A stretch of 64,000 bases of DNA from Bacteroidales bacterium. Lineage in GTDB: Bacteria; Bacteroidota; Bacteroidia; Bacteroidales; UBA932. Positions 1 to 8,717 of the stretch are shown piece by piece. The position numbers and the translations under genes were made by a program. The DNA lies in NCBI GenBank assembly GCA_017471045.1, contig JAFUWZ010000007.1, forward strand, positions 146,492 through 210,491. Direction: 5' to 3'. The notes beneath the pieces are model-generated. The model saw only the letters and a list, made by a program, of their open reading frames with translations, did not search any database and was not told the DNA's origin. Numbering within the stretch: position 1 is the first letter of the stretch; each line of letters opens with the position of its first letter.

Positions 1-345
1 GTAATTGATGGCCACATATGAAATCCCCGCCGGAAATACGGCACACAGGCCAGCATTCACAGAGAGTCCGCGTCCCGAGGTAAGTCCCCAGCTCCAACCG
101 ACGGAGATGTCCGCTTCCAGATTGTCGGTTTCTCCGGAAAAATTCCGCAGAAATCCCACACGTACTCCCGAAGTCAGCGTACTTTTGTGGGGGAACCAGT
201 AAGACTGGACATCCGCAAAGACACGGCCGGCAAAGGCAACCTTCCCAACGGCCCCGATGATCATACCTGCCCCACCACCCGGATAGAAACGGTCATTGAA
301 CATGTATCCCTGTGAGGTCTCCACGCCGTTCCAAAGGAGTCCCAT
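1..345 (-). CDS. Partial CDS, probable outer-membrane beta-barrel-like protein, runs off the left edge
   Basis: On the minus strand the frame is open from an ATG at 345 through base 1, so the 3' part of the gene lies outside the window. The 115 visible residues begin MGLLWNGVETSQGYMF and are rich in alternating aromatic/Gly/Ser segments (YPGGGAG, AFAGRVFADVQSYWFP, ISVGWSWGLTSGRG), which look like transmembrane beta-strands. A GTG at 360 in the same frame is an alternative start. No signal peptide is visible, so this may instead be the continuation of the broken gene immediately upstream (351-595) after a second frameshift. I do not recognise a family. Confidence 0.45.
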   Translation of the reverse strand, partial: MGLLWNGVETSQGYMFNDRFYPGGGAGMIIGAVGKVAFAGRVFADVQSYWFPHKSTLTSGVRVGFLRNFSGETDNLEADISVGWSWGLTSGRGLSVNAGLCAVFPAGISYVAINY

Positions 346-350
346 ATCGG

Positions 351-595
351 TCACTGACACTCTTCCTTTATAACTTTGTATCTGGTCCGATAATATGGGA
401 CTTCTGCGTCGGAAACAGTGAATGATCCGTGTGTGGTGACCTGTGGGTCTATTTCGTTAACAGATCCTTTTTTTGTGATTCGGTGAGGCTTGGAGGAATA
501 ACACCTGGATTTGTAAAATAGTCACTTGTTTTGACAAATAATTCTTTACTAGAAGAGAACTGATATTTGTAGATACTCCCATCGCGATAATTATA
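351..595 (-). pseudogene. Frameshifted gene remnant upstream of the left-edge partial CDS
   Basis: Two protein-like segments lie on the minus strand in different frames. The first (about 595 to 449) reads YRDGSIYKYQFSSSKELFVK and continues to ...PSLTESQKK. The second (to the TGA at 351-353) reads GSVNEIDPQVTTHGSFTVSD and ends RYKVIKEECQ. They join if one base is added or lost in the A-run at 468-474 (seven T on the plus strand). The first segment has a TAA just upstream at 596-598 and no start codon. It is either a decayed gene or a sequencing error in a homopolymer. Function unknown. Confidence 0.35.
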
Positions 596-637
596 TTATA
601 TTGTATATCAAGTGATTGCGTTACTCGTCTCTATTTC

Positions 638-3600
638 TCAGCAGGAGAGGCAGTTGTACAGAAGTACGACGGGGTGAAGGGCATGGACGCCGGTGCCGTC
701 CAGGATCTGCTGGCGGCAGGAGGTACCGGGAGCGAGGACCGCGACGGAGCCGGGTTGGCGGCCGGAATATCGGGCACCTTCCCCGACAGGGTTCATTCCG
801 GCGCCCGATGTTGCGGCTGCCGGCCCGGCCTGAGGCCCCTGTGCAGATCCAGTTTGAGCCTCTGCCACTGTTTCGGCCTGAGCCACCGCCTGGCGGACGG
901 CGGGGAAGAGGACCATTTCGCCGATGGCGAGGGAGGTCTCGTAGTGCTCTTTCTCGTAGCCGAAGGAGCCGGCCATGCCGCAGCAGCCGCTGGGGATGAC
1001 GTGCAGTTCGGCGTCGGGCAGCAGGGTGCGCAGGACCGATGCGGTCTTCTCGATGCCGACGAGGGCCTTCTGGTGGCAGTGGCCGTGGAGCCAGATCTGA
1101 AGCGGAGGCTGAGGGGTGATAGTTTCGGCCTTTTCGACAGTATCAGGCGCTTCCTGCCCTTCGCACACGTGCCGGAAAGAATCCGGAGAGATCCGGCCGG
1201 CAGCGATTTCGCGGGCCAGGAACTCGTCGTACAGCAGGCTGTTGCGGCCCAGTTCGCGGGCCCGGTCGCGCAGTTCGGGCGGGACGAGGTCGGGGTATTC
1301 GTCGCGGAAAGAGAGGATGCAGGAGGGCTCGATGCCGACCAGCGGCACCTCCTCGCTCACGAGGTCGGCGAGCAACTCGACATTGGCGCGGGCGAGGCGG
1401 CGTGCGAGGCGGAGATTACCTTTGGATATGGCGGCGCGGCCGGATTCGCGATGCCGCGGGATCTCGACTTCGTAGCCGAGCGCGCGGAGGAGGCGGGCGA
1501 AGGTCAGGCCGAGTTCGGCTTCCTGGTAGTTGGTGAATTCGTCGGCAAAGAGCCAGACTTTTCTGCCCGGGACAGGCTGTTCTTTCCGAACCAGCGCGCG
1601 CATCGTGCGGCGGCTCAGCACCGGGATCGACCGGGCCGGCGCGAACTGCAGCACTTTCTTGAGCAGCGCCGAAGACCATTTCGCGGACGCGAAATAATTA
1701 TAGACGGGTGCCACCAGCGAGCCCAGGCGCTCGACCGCGGCCATACGTGACACCGCCCAGGAGCGCAGCGGCATCCCGTGGCGGTCGTATTTCTGCTGAA
1801 GCAGTTCGGACTTCAGGCGCGTCATATCCACGCCGGAAGGGCATTCGCCGAGGCAGCCCTTGCAGGAGAGGCAGGTGTCCAGCACCTCCGAGAGTTCCGG
1901 CGCCGCGAAGAGACGATCTGCCGGCGCCAGGGGCCGGAACACCTCGCTCTCCCAGCCGCGCGTCAAGATCTCCCGGATCACGTTGGCCCGGGCGCGGGTG
2001 GTGCGCGTCTCGTCCTGCGATACGCGGTAAGCCGGGCAGATGGTGCCGCCCGACACATTGGACTTGCGGCAGTCGCCGCTGCCGTTGCACTGCTCCACCG
2101 AGCAGAGCAGCGCGTGCGCCTGCGAACGCACCCCGCTCACGCCGGGCGTTGTACACTCGTCGAAGACGGCGCGCCAGTTGTAATAGGTCTTGTCCGAGGC
2201 AAGCGCCTCCTCCACAGCGGTGCGCTCCGTCCCGTCGGCACGCAGGGGGACGCCGTTCCCGCGCAGGAAGGCATCCATCGGCGGCGTGTCGATGATCTTG
2301 TGGAGGTTGAAAACGCCCGCCGGATCCCAGCAGTGCTTGAGTGCGCGCATCATCTGGTACACCTCGTCGCCGTACATCAGCGGGATGAATTCGCCGCGCA
2401 GGCGACCGTCACCATGCTCTCCGCTGAGGCTCCCTTTGTGCTGCCGGACCAGACGCGCGGTGCGCTCCGCGATCTCGCGGAACTGGCGCCGCCCATCGGC
2501 GGTCTTGAGATTCAGGATCGGGCGCAGGTGGAGTTCGCCGGTGCTGATGTGGCCGTAGAAAACGCAGCCGAGGCCCATCTCGTCGAGGATGGCCCCGAAA
2601 TCCTTCAGGTAGGCGGGCAGGCGCTCCGGAGCGACGGCGGTGTCTTCGATGACGCCGACCGGGCGGGCATCTCCCTTCATGCCGTTCAGCACACCGAGGC
2701 CCGCCTTGCGCAGCTCCCAGACCTGGGCGACCGCCGCCCCGTAGGCCCGGGTGCATGTGTAGGCGAGACCTTGAGACTGCAGGTCGGCCTCGAGGGTCGC
2801 TGCACGCGCATCCAGGTCTTCGCCATAGAGTTCGGTCACCAGCAGCGCGGCGGGTGCGCCTTGCACCACGCTCATCAGGCGACTGACACCCGGATTCGCC
2901 CGTGCGAGGTCCAGGATCTTGCCGTCGATCAGCTCGACGGCTGCGGGGCGGTGCCGGAGGGCCACCAGGTTGGCTTGGTAGCTCTTTTCGAGGGTGTCGC
3001 AATGGGCGCAGACGACCATTTTGCCCGTCGGGGGCAGGGGGTCGAGGGAGAGTTTGATTTCGGTGATGAAGGCAAGTGTACCCTCTGAGCCGGCCAGCAG
3101 TTTACAGAGGTTGATGCGCGGTGAGGCGTTCGCATCGAACAAAACCTCGTCGATCGCGTAGCCGCAGTTGCGGCGGCGAAGGGCACGGTCGGGGAAATTG
3201 TCCGCCACCAACTGCCGAGTCCGGGGATTCTCCGCCCAACGGACCAGCTGCGCGTAGAGGCGTCCGGCCAGGCTTTCCGGCTCCCCCTCCCAGAAACGCG
3301 GCCCGAAACGCTCCTCCAACTGGGCGACCGTGTATTCCTTGAACACCTCGACGCTTCCGTCCGACAGCACGGCCGACGCCTCCAAGACATGGTCCCGCGT
3401 AGAGCCGTAGATCAGCGAATGGGTTCCACAGGAGTTGTTGCCGAACATCCCGCCGACACAGCAGCGGCTGGTCGTCGAAGTCTCCGGGCTGAAAAACAGC
3501 CCGTACGGCTTGAGGGCCGCATTGAGCACATCGCGGATGACGCCCGGCTGCGTGCGCACCCAGCGTTCCCGGGCATTGATCTCCAGGATGCGGTTGAAGT

Positions 3601-3823
3601 GGCGCGTAACATCCACGACGATGCCGTCTCCCACCACCTGTCCGGCAATGGACGTCCCGCCGGCGCGCGGAATGAGGCAGGTCCCCTTCCGCTGCGCCAG
3701 CGCGATCAGATCCTGGATGTCCTGCACCGTCTCCGGATAGGCAACGCCCTTCGGGATCTCCCGGTAGGCGCTCGCATCCGTCGCATACGCGATCTTGTGC
3801 AGGCTGTCGGAGTAAACCTTCAC
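638..3823 (-). CDS. FAD-linked and Fe-S oxidase, YdiJ/GlcD-GlcF fusion type (D-2-hydroxyacid dehydrogenase)
   Basis: About 1061 residues. The N-terminal third is a PCMH-type FAD domain (PRAGGTSIAGQVVGDG, then SPETSTTSRCCVGGMFGNNS), followed by the FAD-linked oxidase C-terminal domain (SGEHGDGRLRGEF), a ferredoxin-like region with two clusters (CNGSGDC...GGTICP and CLSCKGCLGECPSG) and a CCG-type domain (HGHCHQKAL, SGCCGMAGSFGYEKE). This is the single-chain form of glycolate/D-lactate/D-2-hydroxyglutarate dehydrogenases; the substrate is not predictable here. The start is taken as GTG 3823, one base after the stop of the upstream SDR gene; the longer frame to 3859 would start with TTG and overlap it. 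Near the C-terminus an Ala/Gln/Gly-rich insert of about 45 residues separates LFPAVRQ from APGTSCRQQILDGTG, an unusual interruption of a conserved region. Probably co-transcribed with the SDR. Confidence 0.85.
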   Translation of the reverse strand: MKVYSDSLHKIAYATDASAYREIPKGVAYPETVQDIQDLIALAQRKGTCLIPRAGGTSIAGQVVGDGIVVDVTRHFNRILEINARERWVRTQPGVIRDVLNAALKPYGLFFSPETSTTSRCCVGGMFGNNSCGTHSLIYGSTRDHVLEASAVLSDGSVEVFKEYTVAQLEERFGPRFWEGEPESLAGRLYAQLVRWAENPRTRQLVADNFPDRALRRRNCGYAIDEVLFDANASPRINLCKLLAGSEGTLAFITEIKLSLDPLPPTGKMVVCAHCDTLEKSYQANLVALRHRPAAVELIDGKILDLARANPGVSRLMSVVQGAPAALLVTELYGEDLDARAATLEADLQSQGLAYTCTRAYGAAVAQVWELRKAGLGVLNGMKGDARPVGVIEDTAVAPERLPAYLKDFGAILDEMGLGCVFYGHISTGELHLRPILNLKTADGRRQFREIAERTARLVRQHKGSLSGEHGDGRLRGEFIPLMYGDEVYQMMRALKHCWDPAGVFNLHKIIDTPPMDAFLRGNGVPLRADGTERTAVEEALASDKTYYNWRAVFDECTTPGVSGVRSQAHALLCSVEQCNGSGDCRKSNVSGGTICPAYRVSQDETRTTRARANVIREILTRGWESEVFRPLAPADRLFAAPELSEVLDTCLSCKGCLGECPSGVDMTRLKSELLQQKYDRHGMPLRSWAVSRMAAVERLGSLVAPVYNYFASAKWSSALLKKVLQFAPARSIPVLSRRTMRALVRKEQPVPGRKVWLFADEFTNYQEAELGLTFARLLRALGYEVEIPRHRESGRAAISKGNLRLARRLARANVELLADLVSEEVPLVGIEPSCILSFRDEYPDLVPPELRDRARELGRNSLLYDEFLAREIAAGRISPDSFRHVCEGQEAPDTVEKAETITPQPPLQIWLHGHCHQKALVGIEKTASVLRTLLPDAELHVIPSGCCGMAGSFGYEKEHYETSLAIGEMVLFPAVRQAVAQAETVAEAQTGSAQGPQAGPAAATSGAGMNPVGEGARYSGRQPGSVAVLAPGTSCRQQILDGTGVHALHPVVLLYNCLSC
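761..809. repeat. Interlocked inverted repeats inside the low-complexity insert of the FAD/Fe-S oxidase
   Basis: On the plus strand, GCCGGAAT (761-768) is the inverse complement of ATTCCGGC (795-802), and ATCGGGC (769-775) is the inverse complement of GCCCGAT (803-809). The order 1-2-loop-3-4 with pairings 1:3 and 2:4 is a pseudoknot topology rather than a simple hairpin. The element is in frame within the atypical C-terminal insert, so it may be an inserted palindromic element rather than ancestral coding sequence. Confidence 0.5.
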
Positions 3824-3824
3824 G

Positions 3825-4646
3825 CTAGATGCTGAAGCTGTTGAAGCCGCCGTCCACAACCTCGATAGTGCCGGTTACACCCTTGGATGCGTCGGAAGCG
3901 AGATAGTGCAGGGCACCGACGAGTTCGTCGGGCTCCAGGAAGCGGCCGAACGGGGTGTGGCCGATGATCTTGTGGCTGCGGTCGGTGAGCGAGCCGTCGG
4001 GGTTGGTCAGCAGGCTGCGGTTCTGGTTCGTCAGCAGGAAACCGGGCGCGATCGCATTGACGCGAAGGCCGGCGCCGAACTTGGTCGCCAGTTCACCCGC
4101 GAGCCACTGGGTCCAGGAGGCCAAGGCCGACTTGGCCATGCCGTAACCCGCGACGCGGGTGAGCGGGCGGAAGGAGGACATTGAGCAGAAATTGACGATG
4201 GAGCCCTTCTTGTTGGCGACCATCACCTTGGCGAAGACCTTGGTCGGAATGATCGCACCGATGATATTGAGCTCGAACACCTTGCGCGTAGCGTCCAGGT
4301 CCATGTCGAAGATGGTCTGGTCGGGTGCGACGTTGGCCGGGCCCATGTTGCCTCCGGCGCCGTTGAGCAGGATGTCCACCGTGCCGTAAGCGGCGACGAT
4401 ATCCTTGCAGTTCTGCTCCACGGTCGCTTCGTCGAGGACGTTGGTGGGGAGGAACATCGCCTCACCGCCGTCGGCCTTGATCTCGGCGACGATCTTCTCA
4501 CCGACCTCACGCGCACGCTCCAGGTCCAGGAGGGCCACTTTGCTGCCCTGGGCGGCGAAATACTTCACGATGGTGGCGCCGAGCACGCCGCAAGCTCCGG
4601 TCATAACGGTGACCTTGCCGTTGATGTCAAAAAGATTCTGTGCCAT
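3825..4646 (-). CDS. SDR-family oxidoreductase, D-mannonate oxidoreductase-like
   Basis: A 273-residue short-chain dehydrogenase/reductase, normal for the family. The nucleotide-binding loop reads TGACGVLG at residues 16-23 and NGAGGN replaces the classical NNAG. CSMSS supplies the catalytic Ser region and YGMAK the Tyr-x-x-x-Lys pair. The GACGVLG/NGAGGN pattern and the QWLAGELA segment resemble the SDRs annotated in Bacteroidales as D-mannonate oxidoreductase (fructuronate reductase) in hexuronate catabolism; that substrate is an inference, since no other hexuronate genes lie nearby. A promoter is visible upstream and the oxidase at 638-3823 follows after one base. Confidence 0.8.
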   Translation of the reverse strand: MAQNLFDINGKVTVMTGACGVLGATIVKYFAAQGSKVALLDLERAREVGEKIVAEIKADGGEAMFLPTNVLDEATVEQNCKDIVAAYGTVDILLNGAGGNMGPANVAPDQTIFDMDLDATRKVFELNIIGAIIPTKVFAKVMVANKKGSIVNFCSMSSFRPLTRVAGYGMAKSALASWTQWLAGELATKFGAGLRVNAIAPGFLLTNQNRSLLTNPDGSLTDRSHKIIGHTPFGRFLEPDELVGALHYLASDASKGVTGTIEVVDGGFNSFSI

Positions 4647-4666
4647 ATTGAATAGACTTGATTACA

Positions 4667-4697
4667 CAAAGATAAAAGGAAAAGGTGTGCAAAACAA
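4667..4697 (-). promoter_or_regulatory. Bacteroidota-type promoter for the SDR gene
   Basis: Minus strand: -33 TTG at 4695-4697, 20-nt spacer, -7 TATCTTTG at 4667-4674 (consensus TAnnTTTG), 20 nt before the ATG. The -33 element lies inside the first palindrome of the paired repeat at 4684-4770, so that repeat could influence this promoter. Confidence 0.55.
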
Positions 4698-4770
4698 GCG
4701 ATTTCGCACACCGCGTCCGTTCTTTTCCCCCAGCCGGTGTGCAAAATGGACACTTTTACACACCGGCTGG
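4684..4770. repeat. Paired palindromic repeat, copy 1 (GTGTG-N17-CACAC twice, 52 bp apart)
   Basis: Unit A: GGTGTG (4684-4689), 17-nt loop, CACACC (4707-4712). Unit B: 12-bp perfect arms CCAGCCGGTGTG (4730-4741) and CACACCGGCTGG (4759-4770), also with a 17-nt loop. The GTGTG boxes start at 4685 and 4737, 52 bp apart. Loops are A-rich then T-rich (CAAAA...TTT). The flank of unit A (CACACCGCGTCCGTTCTTTT) recurs in inverted orientation at 11962-11981, next to the second copy of this pair. Confidence 0.7.
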
Positions 4771-4838
4771 GCCCGGAGAGGCTGCGTGGGAAATCCGTCA
4801 TTTTAAACGACGGTCAAACTTTCGAGTTGAGACAGCGA

Positions 4839-5909
4839 TCAAGCACCGACCTTGCTTCCCAGCGTGCGGGCGATGTCAAGGAAGGCCAGGGAGTCCGGAC
4901 GGGAGCCGAGGGCGGCGGGTTCGCCGCTGTCACCGCTTTCGCGGATGCCCTGCACGATGGGGATCTGCCCCAGCAGGTCAAGGCCGAAGCGCGCGGCCAT
5001 CGCGGCGCCGCCGTCGCGCCCGAAGAGGTAGTAGCGCTCCTCGGGATGCGCCTCCGGCGTGAACCAAGACATGTTTTCGACCAGGCCGAAGAGGGGCTTG
5101 GCGACGCTCTTGTTGCGGAACATGTTGACCCCCTTCTCCACGTCGGCGAGGGCCACGTTCTGGGGCGTCGTCACGATGACGGCCCCCTCCATCGGGATGT
5201 CCTGCACGAGGCTGATGTGGATGTCACCGGTCCCCGGAGGCATATCGACCAGCAGGAAGTCCAGCTCGCCCCATGCGACTTGCAGAATCATCTGTTTCAA
5301 CGCATTGCAGGCCATCGGCCCGCGCCAGATCAGGGCCTGCCCGCGGTCGGCGAAATAGCCGATGGACATCCACTTGACGCCATATTTCTCGATGGGCAGG
5401 ATCCATTCCTTGTCCCCGTCCTGGAAAGCCTGGGGCGTCTGGCCCTCGGTGCCGGTCATCGTGGGGACCGAGGGCCCATACACATCCGCATCGGCAAGGC
5501 CCACCTTGAAGCCGAGCCGCGCCAGGGCGACCGCCAGGTTGACGGCGACCGTCGATTTGCCGACGCCGCCCTTGCCGGAGGCGATACCGATGATATGGCC
5601 GACCTCCGAGAGGCCTGAAAGGTCCAGGTCGAGGGGCTTCTTCTGCGCCGGTTTCGGCGCCTCTTCCACCACAGTCTTCACTTCCGCCTTGACGCCTTCC
5701 GGCAAATGGCGGATCAGCGCCGCCCGGGCGCTGCCGATCAAGTACTCCGCGAGCGGATCGCGGCGTTTGGGGAAGGCCAGGGTCACCGTGACCGCACCTT
5801 CCTGAATCTCAACATCTTTTATCATCTCCAACTCTACGAGGGACTGCTCCCCCCGAGCCGGATGCTTTACCCCTTCGAGGATGGAAAGGATCTCTTCGCG
5901 GCGCATCAT
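4839..5909 (-). CDS. mrp: Mrp/NBP35-type P-loop ATPase, Fe-S cluster carrier
   Basis: 356 residues. Residues 1-80 form a MIP18/DUF59 domain. The ParA-like ATPase carries the deviant Walker A SGKGGVGKST at 111-120, the switch DADVYGPSVP and the Walker B region LLVDMPPGTGD. Family members bind and transfer Fe-S clusters in the cytosol. The position where many homologues carry a C-terminal CxxC (after ENMS) reads WFTPEAHPEERYYLFG here, with no cysteine, so cluster binding must differ or be absent. The first ATG overlaps the stop of the peptidase gene by 4 bp (ATGA); a second ATG follows directly. The P-loop ATPase identity is certain, the exact role less so. Confidence 0.9.
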   Translation of the reverse strand: MMRREEILSILEGVKHPARGEQSLVELEMIKDVEIQEGAVTVTLAFPKRRDPLAEYLIGSARAALIRHLPEGVKAEVKTVVEEAPKPAQKKPLDLDLSGLSEVGHIIGIASGKGGVGKSTVAVNLAVALARLGFKVGLADADVYGPSVPTMTGTEGQTPQAFQDGDKEWILPIEKYGVKWMSIGYFADRGQALIWRGPMACNALKQMILQVAWGELDFLLVDMPPGTGDIHISLVQDIPMEGAVIVTTPQNVALADVEKGVNMFRNKSVAKPLFGLVENMSWFTPEAHPEERYYLFGRDGGAAMAARFGLDLLGQIPIVQGIRESGDSGEPAALGSRPDSLAFLDIARTLGSKVGA

Positions 5910-8056
5910 TTCACCAGATTCATTTCGTCCAGGAGATAGCCGGCACCGCCGAATTTGTCGAGCATGAGAAGGACGTAACGGATATCGACACAGATGCAGC
6001 GCTGGAGGTCGGGCTCGAACATCACGTCGCTCGACATCGACTCCCAGTTGCCGTCAAAGGCCAGGCCCACGAGGGCGCCGTCGGCATCCAGGACCGGAGA
6101 GCCGGAGTTGCCGCCGGTGATGTCGCAGTTGATCAGGAAACAGGCCGGGAGTTCGCCTGCGGCGTTGGCGTACGGGCCGAAATCCTTCGCGGCATAGATG
6201 TCCTTGAGCTTGGCCGGGACACGGAATTCATAATTGTCGGGGTCTTCCTTCTCCATCACGCCCTTGAGCGTCGTATAATGCTTGTAGAGAACGCCGTCCT
6301 TCGGCGAATAGGACTTGACAGTGCCGTAGGTGAGGCGGCAGGTCGAGTTGGCGTCCGGATAGGACGGCTGGCCCTTCTTCCACTCCAGCTGCCCGGCCGT
6401 GAAGGCCTTGGCGCCTTCGCTCAGGTCCTTCTGGCTGGCCAGATAGTTCTGGCGGTATTTCATGATGCCGGAATACATCTGCGTGAAGAGTTGGTTGGCG
6501 GGATCGTTGCGCAGATCCTCCATCGTGCGGATGCTTTCCTTGACCTTGGCCGCGGAGGTGAAGGCCGTGCTGTCGAAAAGCTGCTGCACAAAGGCCGGAA
6601 TGTCCATCGTGCGCACGTCCTGGCCCAGCAGCGGGATGCGGTCCTCCTCCTTGACATTGTCGCGGTAGAACGCGATCAGCGCCTCGGCCTCCTTGCGGTC
6701 GAGCGCTTCGTTGTAATCTTTGTACAGGGCGCCGGACAGCTCTTCCACCGCCTTGGCGATCGCCTCGTCATAGCTGACGTCGTCTTTCTTGAGGGAAGAG
6801 GCCGTGCGCAGGAGCGCATTGGCGAAGCCCAGCACTTCGATGCGGCCCACGCTCTCGCTGAGCAGCGTCAAGGCTTCCATCGCGGGAGCGGACTCTTCCA
6901 CGCCCTTCTCGATCTGCGCCAGGGCGTTGCCATATTTCTCCTGACGGGACTTTTTGGCCCCGACCCAATCCATGAAGTCGGCTTCCATCTGCTCCTCGCG
7001 TCCGATGATGTCGAGCTTTTCGAAGGCCTGCTTCATGCCGATCCACTTCTTCCAGCCGTTGGCCGAACCGGCGTACTTGTTGGCATACTGGAGATTGACG
7101 GTCGGATCCGCCATCCGCGCCTCCCACATCAGGTCCTGCCGGACCGTGCGCGCCGCGATGGAGATGTCCTGGGTGCGAAGCATCTCCCGGAGCTGGGCGG
7201 CCGTCTGAAAGCGCTGCGTGCGGCCGGGATAGCCCATGATCATGGCGAAGTCGCCGTCCCCGAGGCCGCGCAGCGAGACCTTCAGCGACTGCCTCGGACG
7301 CAGCGGACGGTTGTCGGCGGCATAGTCGGCCGGCTCGTTGTCGGCGCCCGCATAGACGCGGAACATGGAGAAGTCGCAGGTGTGGCGGGGCCACATCCAG
7401 TTGTCGGTCTCCCCGCCGAATTTGCCCATGGATGCCGGCGGAGCGCCGACGAAGCGCACGTCGCGGTACACCTTGGACACGATCAGGTAATAAACGTTCT
7501 CATTGTAAAACGGGGTCACGCGCGCCGTGCAGTGCGGATTGTCGGCTTCGGCCTTCTTTTCGAGTTCCTTGATGGCTTCGGCGACCGCCTTCTGGAGCCC
7601 CTCTTCATCGTCCTTGAACTTCTTGGCGGCGTCCTTGCGGGCCTTCTCGACCAGCTTGGTCACGTCGTCCATCCGCTGGAGGAAACGGACCGTCAGGCCG
7701 GGTACGGGCATCTCCTCGCTGCGGTTCATCGCCCAGAAACCATCCTCAAGATAGTTGTGCTCAGGGGTGGAAAGGGCTTGGATGGAGCCATATCCGCAGT
7801 GGTGGTTGGTCACCAGGAGCCCTTCGTCGGAAATAATCTCGCCGGTGCAGCCGCCGCCGAACTGGACGATGGCGTCCTTGATCGAGGCGTTGTTGACACT
7901 GTAGATCTGTTCCGGGGTGAGGCGGCAACCCAGCCCGGTCATCGCCTTGCCATTCATTTTCTGGAGGAGGGGCAGCAGCCACATCCCTTCGTCGGCGAAA
8001 GCCGAGATGCTGAGCGTCAGGGCCGCCAGGATCATGCAAACAGTTTTTTTTATCAT
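5906..8056 (-). CDS. S46-family dipeptidyl-peptidase, DPP7-like
   Basis: 716 residues, the usual S46 length. A signal peptide (MIKKTVCMILAALTLSISAFA) precedes a chymotrypsin-like double barrel. Visible triad regions: TNHHCGYG (His 85/86), the Asp in RHTCDFSMF (about 225) and GGNSGSP with the nucleophile at Ser651. S46 enzymes remove dipeptides from peptide N-termini in the periplasm and serve amino-acid-fermenting Bacteroidota. In Porphyromonas gingivalis the residue 18 positions after the nucleophile sets P1 preference (Gly in DPP7, Arg in DPP11). Here it is Gly669 (AFDGNWE), which points to DPP7-like preference for hydrophobic or broad P1 residues rather than Asp/Glu. The gene overlaps mrp by 4 bp. 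Confidence 0.9.
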   Translation of the reverse strand: MIKKTVCMILAALTLSISAFADEGMWLLPLLQKMNGKAMTGLGCRLTPEQIYSVNNASIKDAIVQFGGGCTGEIISDEGLLVTNHHCGYGSIQALSTPEHNYLEDGFWAMNRSEEMPVPGLTVRFLQRMDDVTKLVEKARKDAAKKFKDDEEGLQKAVAEAIKELEKKAEADNPHCTARVTPFYNENVYYLIVSKVYRDVRFVGAPPASMGKFGGETDNWMWPRHTCDFSMFRVYAGADNEPADYAADNRPLRPRQSLKVSLRGLGDGDFAMIMGYPGRTQRFQTAAQLREMLRTQDISIAARTVRQDLMWEARMADPTVNLQYANKYAGSANGWKKWIGMKQAFEKLDIIGREEQMEADFMDWVGAKKSRQEKYGNALAQIEKGVEESAPAMEALTLLSESVGRIEVLGFANALLRTASSLKKDDVSYDEAIAKAVEELSGALYKDYNEALDRKEAEALIAFYRDNVKEEDRIPLLGQDVRTMDIPAFVQQLFDSTAFTSAAKVKESIRTMEDLRNDPANQLFTQMYSGIMKYRQNYLASQKDLSEGAKAFTAGQLEWKKGQPSYPDANSTCRLTYGTVKSYSPKDGVLYKHYTTLKGVMEKEDPDNYEFRVPAKLKDIYAAKDFGPYANAAGELPACFLINCDITGGNSGSPVLDADGALVGLAFDGNWESMSSDVMFEPDLQRCICVDIRYVLLMLDKFGGAGYLLDEMNLVK

Positions 8057-8084
8057 TTTTTATGCGTTTTATATGTTTTTTCGG

Positions 8085-8705
8085 TCAAAAAAGCGTCGGT
8101 TCCAACTCTTTGGGATGGAAACTCTTGCGGTGGTAAGGAGTATATCCGTAGCAGCGGACGGCCTCGATGTGCTCCCGGGTCGGATAGCCCATGTTGCGGT
8201 CCCAGCCGTACTGCGGATACTCCGCCGCGAGACGGCGCATATATTCGTCCCGGTGCGTCTTCGCCAGGACGGAGGCGGCGGCGATGGCGGCGTAGGTGGC
8301 GTCCCCATGGACCACCGTCCGGTAGTCCGAGGACTTGTAGCGGCCGAAGGGCCGGAAGTGGTTGCCGTCGATGAGCAGAAACTCCGGCGCCGGGTCGAGC
8401 CGCAGCACGGCGCGCTGCATCCCCAGGATCGAGGCATTCAGGATGTTGACGGCATCGATTTCTTCCGGGCCGACGGCTTCCACGGCCCAGGCAAGGGCCT
8501 CCGCCTCGATCACGGCGCGCAGCTCGTTCCGGGCCTTTTCACTCATTTGTTTGGAATCGTTGAGCCGGGGATGGCTGAAGCCGTCGGGCAGGATCACGGC
8601 AGCGGCAAACACAGGCCCGGCGAGCGGACCGCGGCCCGCTTCGTCACAACCCGCTTCCAGCAGGCCGTCGTTCATCCGGCAGAGAAGATGGATTTCCCGC
8701 GACAT
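8085..8705 (-). CDS. rnhB: Ribonuclease HII
   Basis: 206 residues. RNase HII nicks 5' of ribonucleotides embedded in DNA and degrades RNA of RNA/DNA hybrids. The Asp-Glu of DEAGRGPLAGP (residues 21-22) and the Asp of LLIDGNHF belong to the metal-binding site; AAIAAASVLAKTHRDEY is the conserved RnhB helix. A -7 element TAAATTTG lies on the minus strand at 8713-8720, only 7 nt before the ATG and overlapping the stop codon of the upstream coiled-coil gene. This suggests its own, nearly leaderless transcript. Confidence 0.95.
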   Translation of the reverse strand: MSREIHLLCRMNDGLLEAGCDEAGRGPLAGPVFAAAVILPDGFSHPRLNDSKQMSEKARNELRAVIEAEALAWAVEAVGPEEIDAVNILNASILGMQRAVLRLDPAPEFLLIDGNHFRPFGRYKSSDYRTVVHGDATYAAIAAASVLAKTHRDEYMRRLAAEYPQYGWDRNMGYPTREHIEAVRCYGYTPYHRKSFHPKELEPTLF

Positions 8706-8717
8706 AACGTCGCAAAT

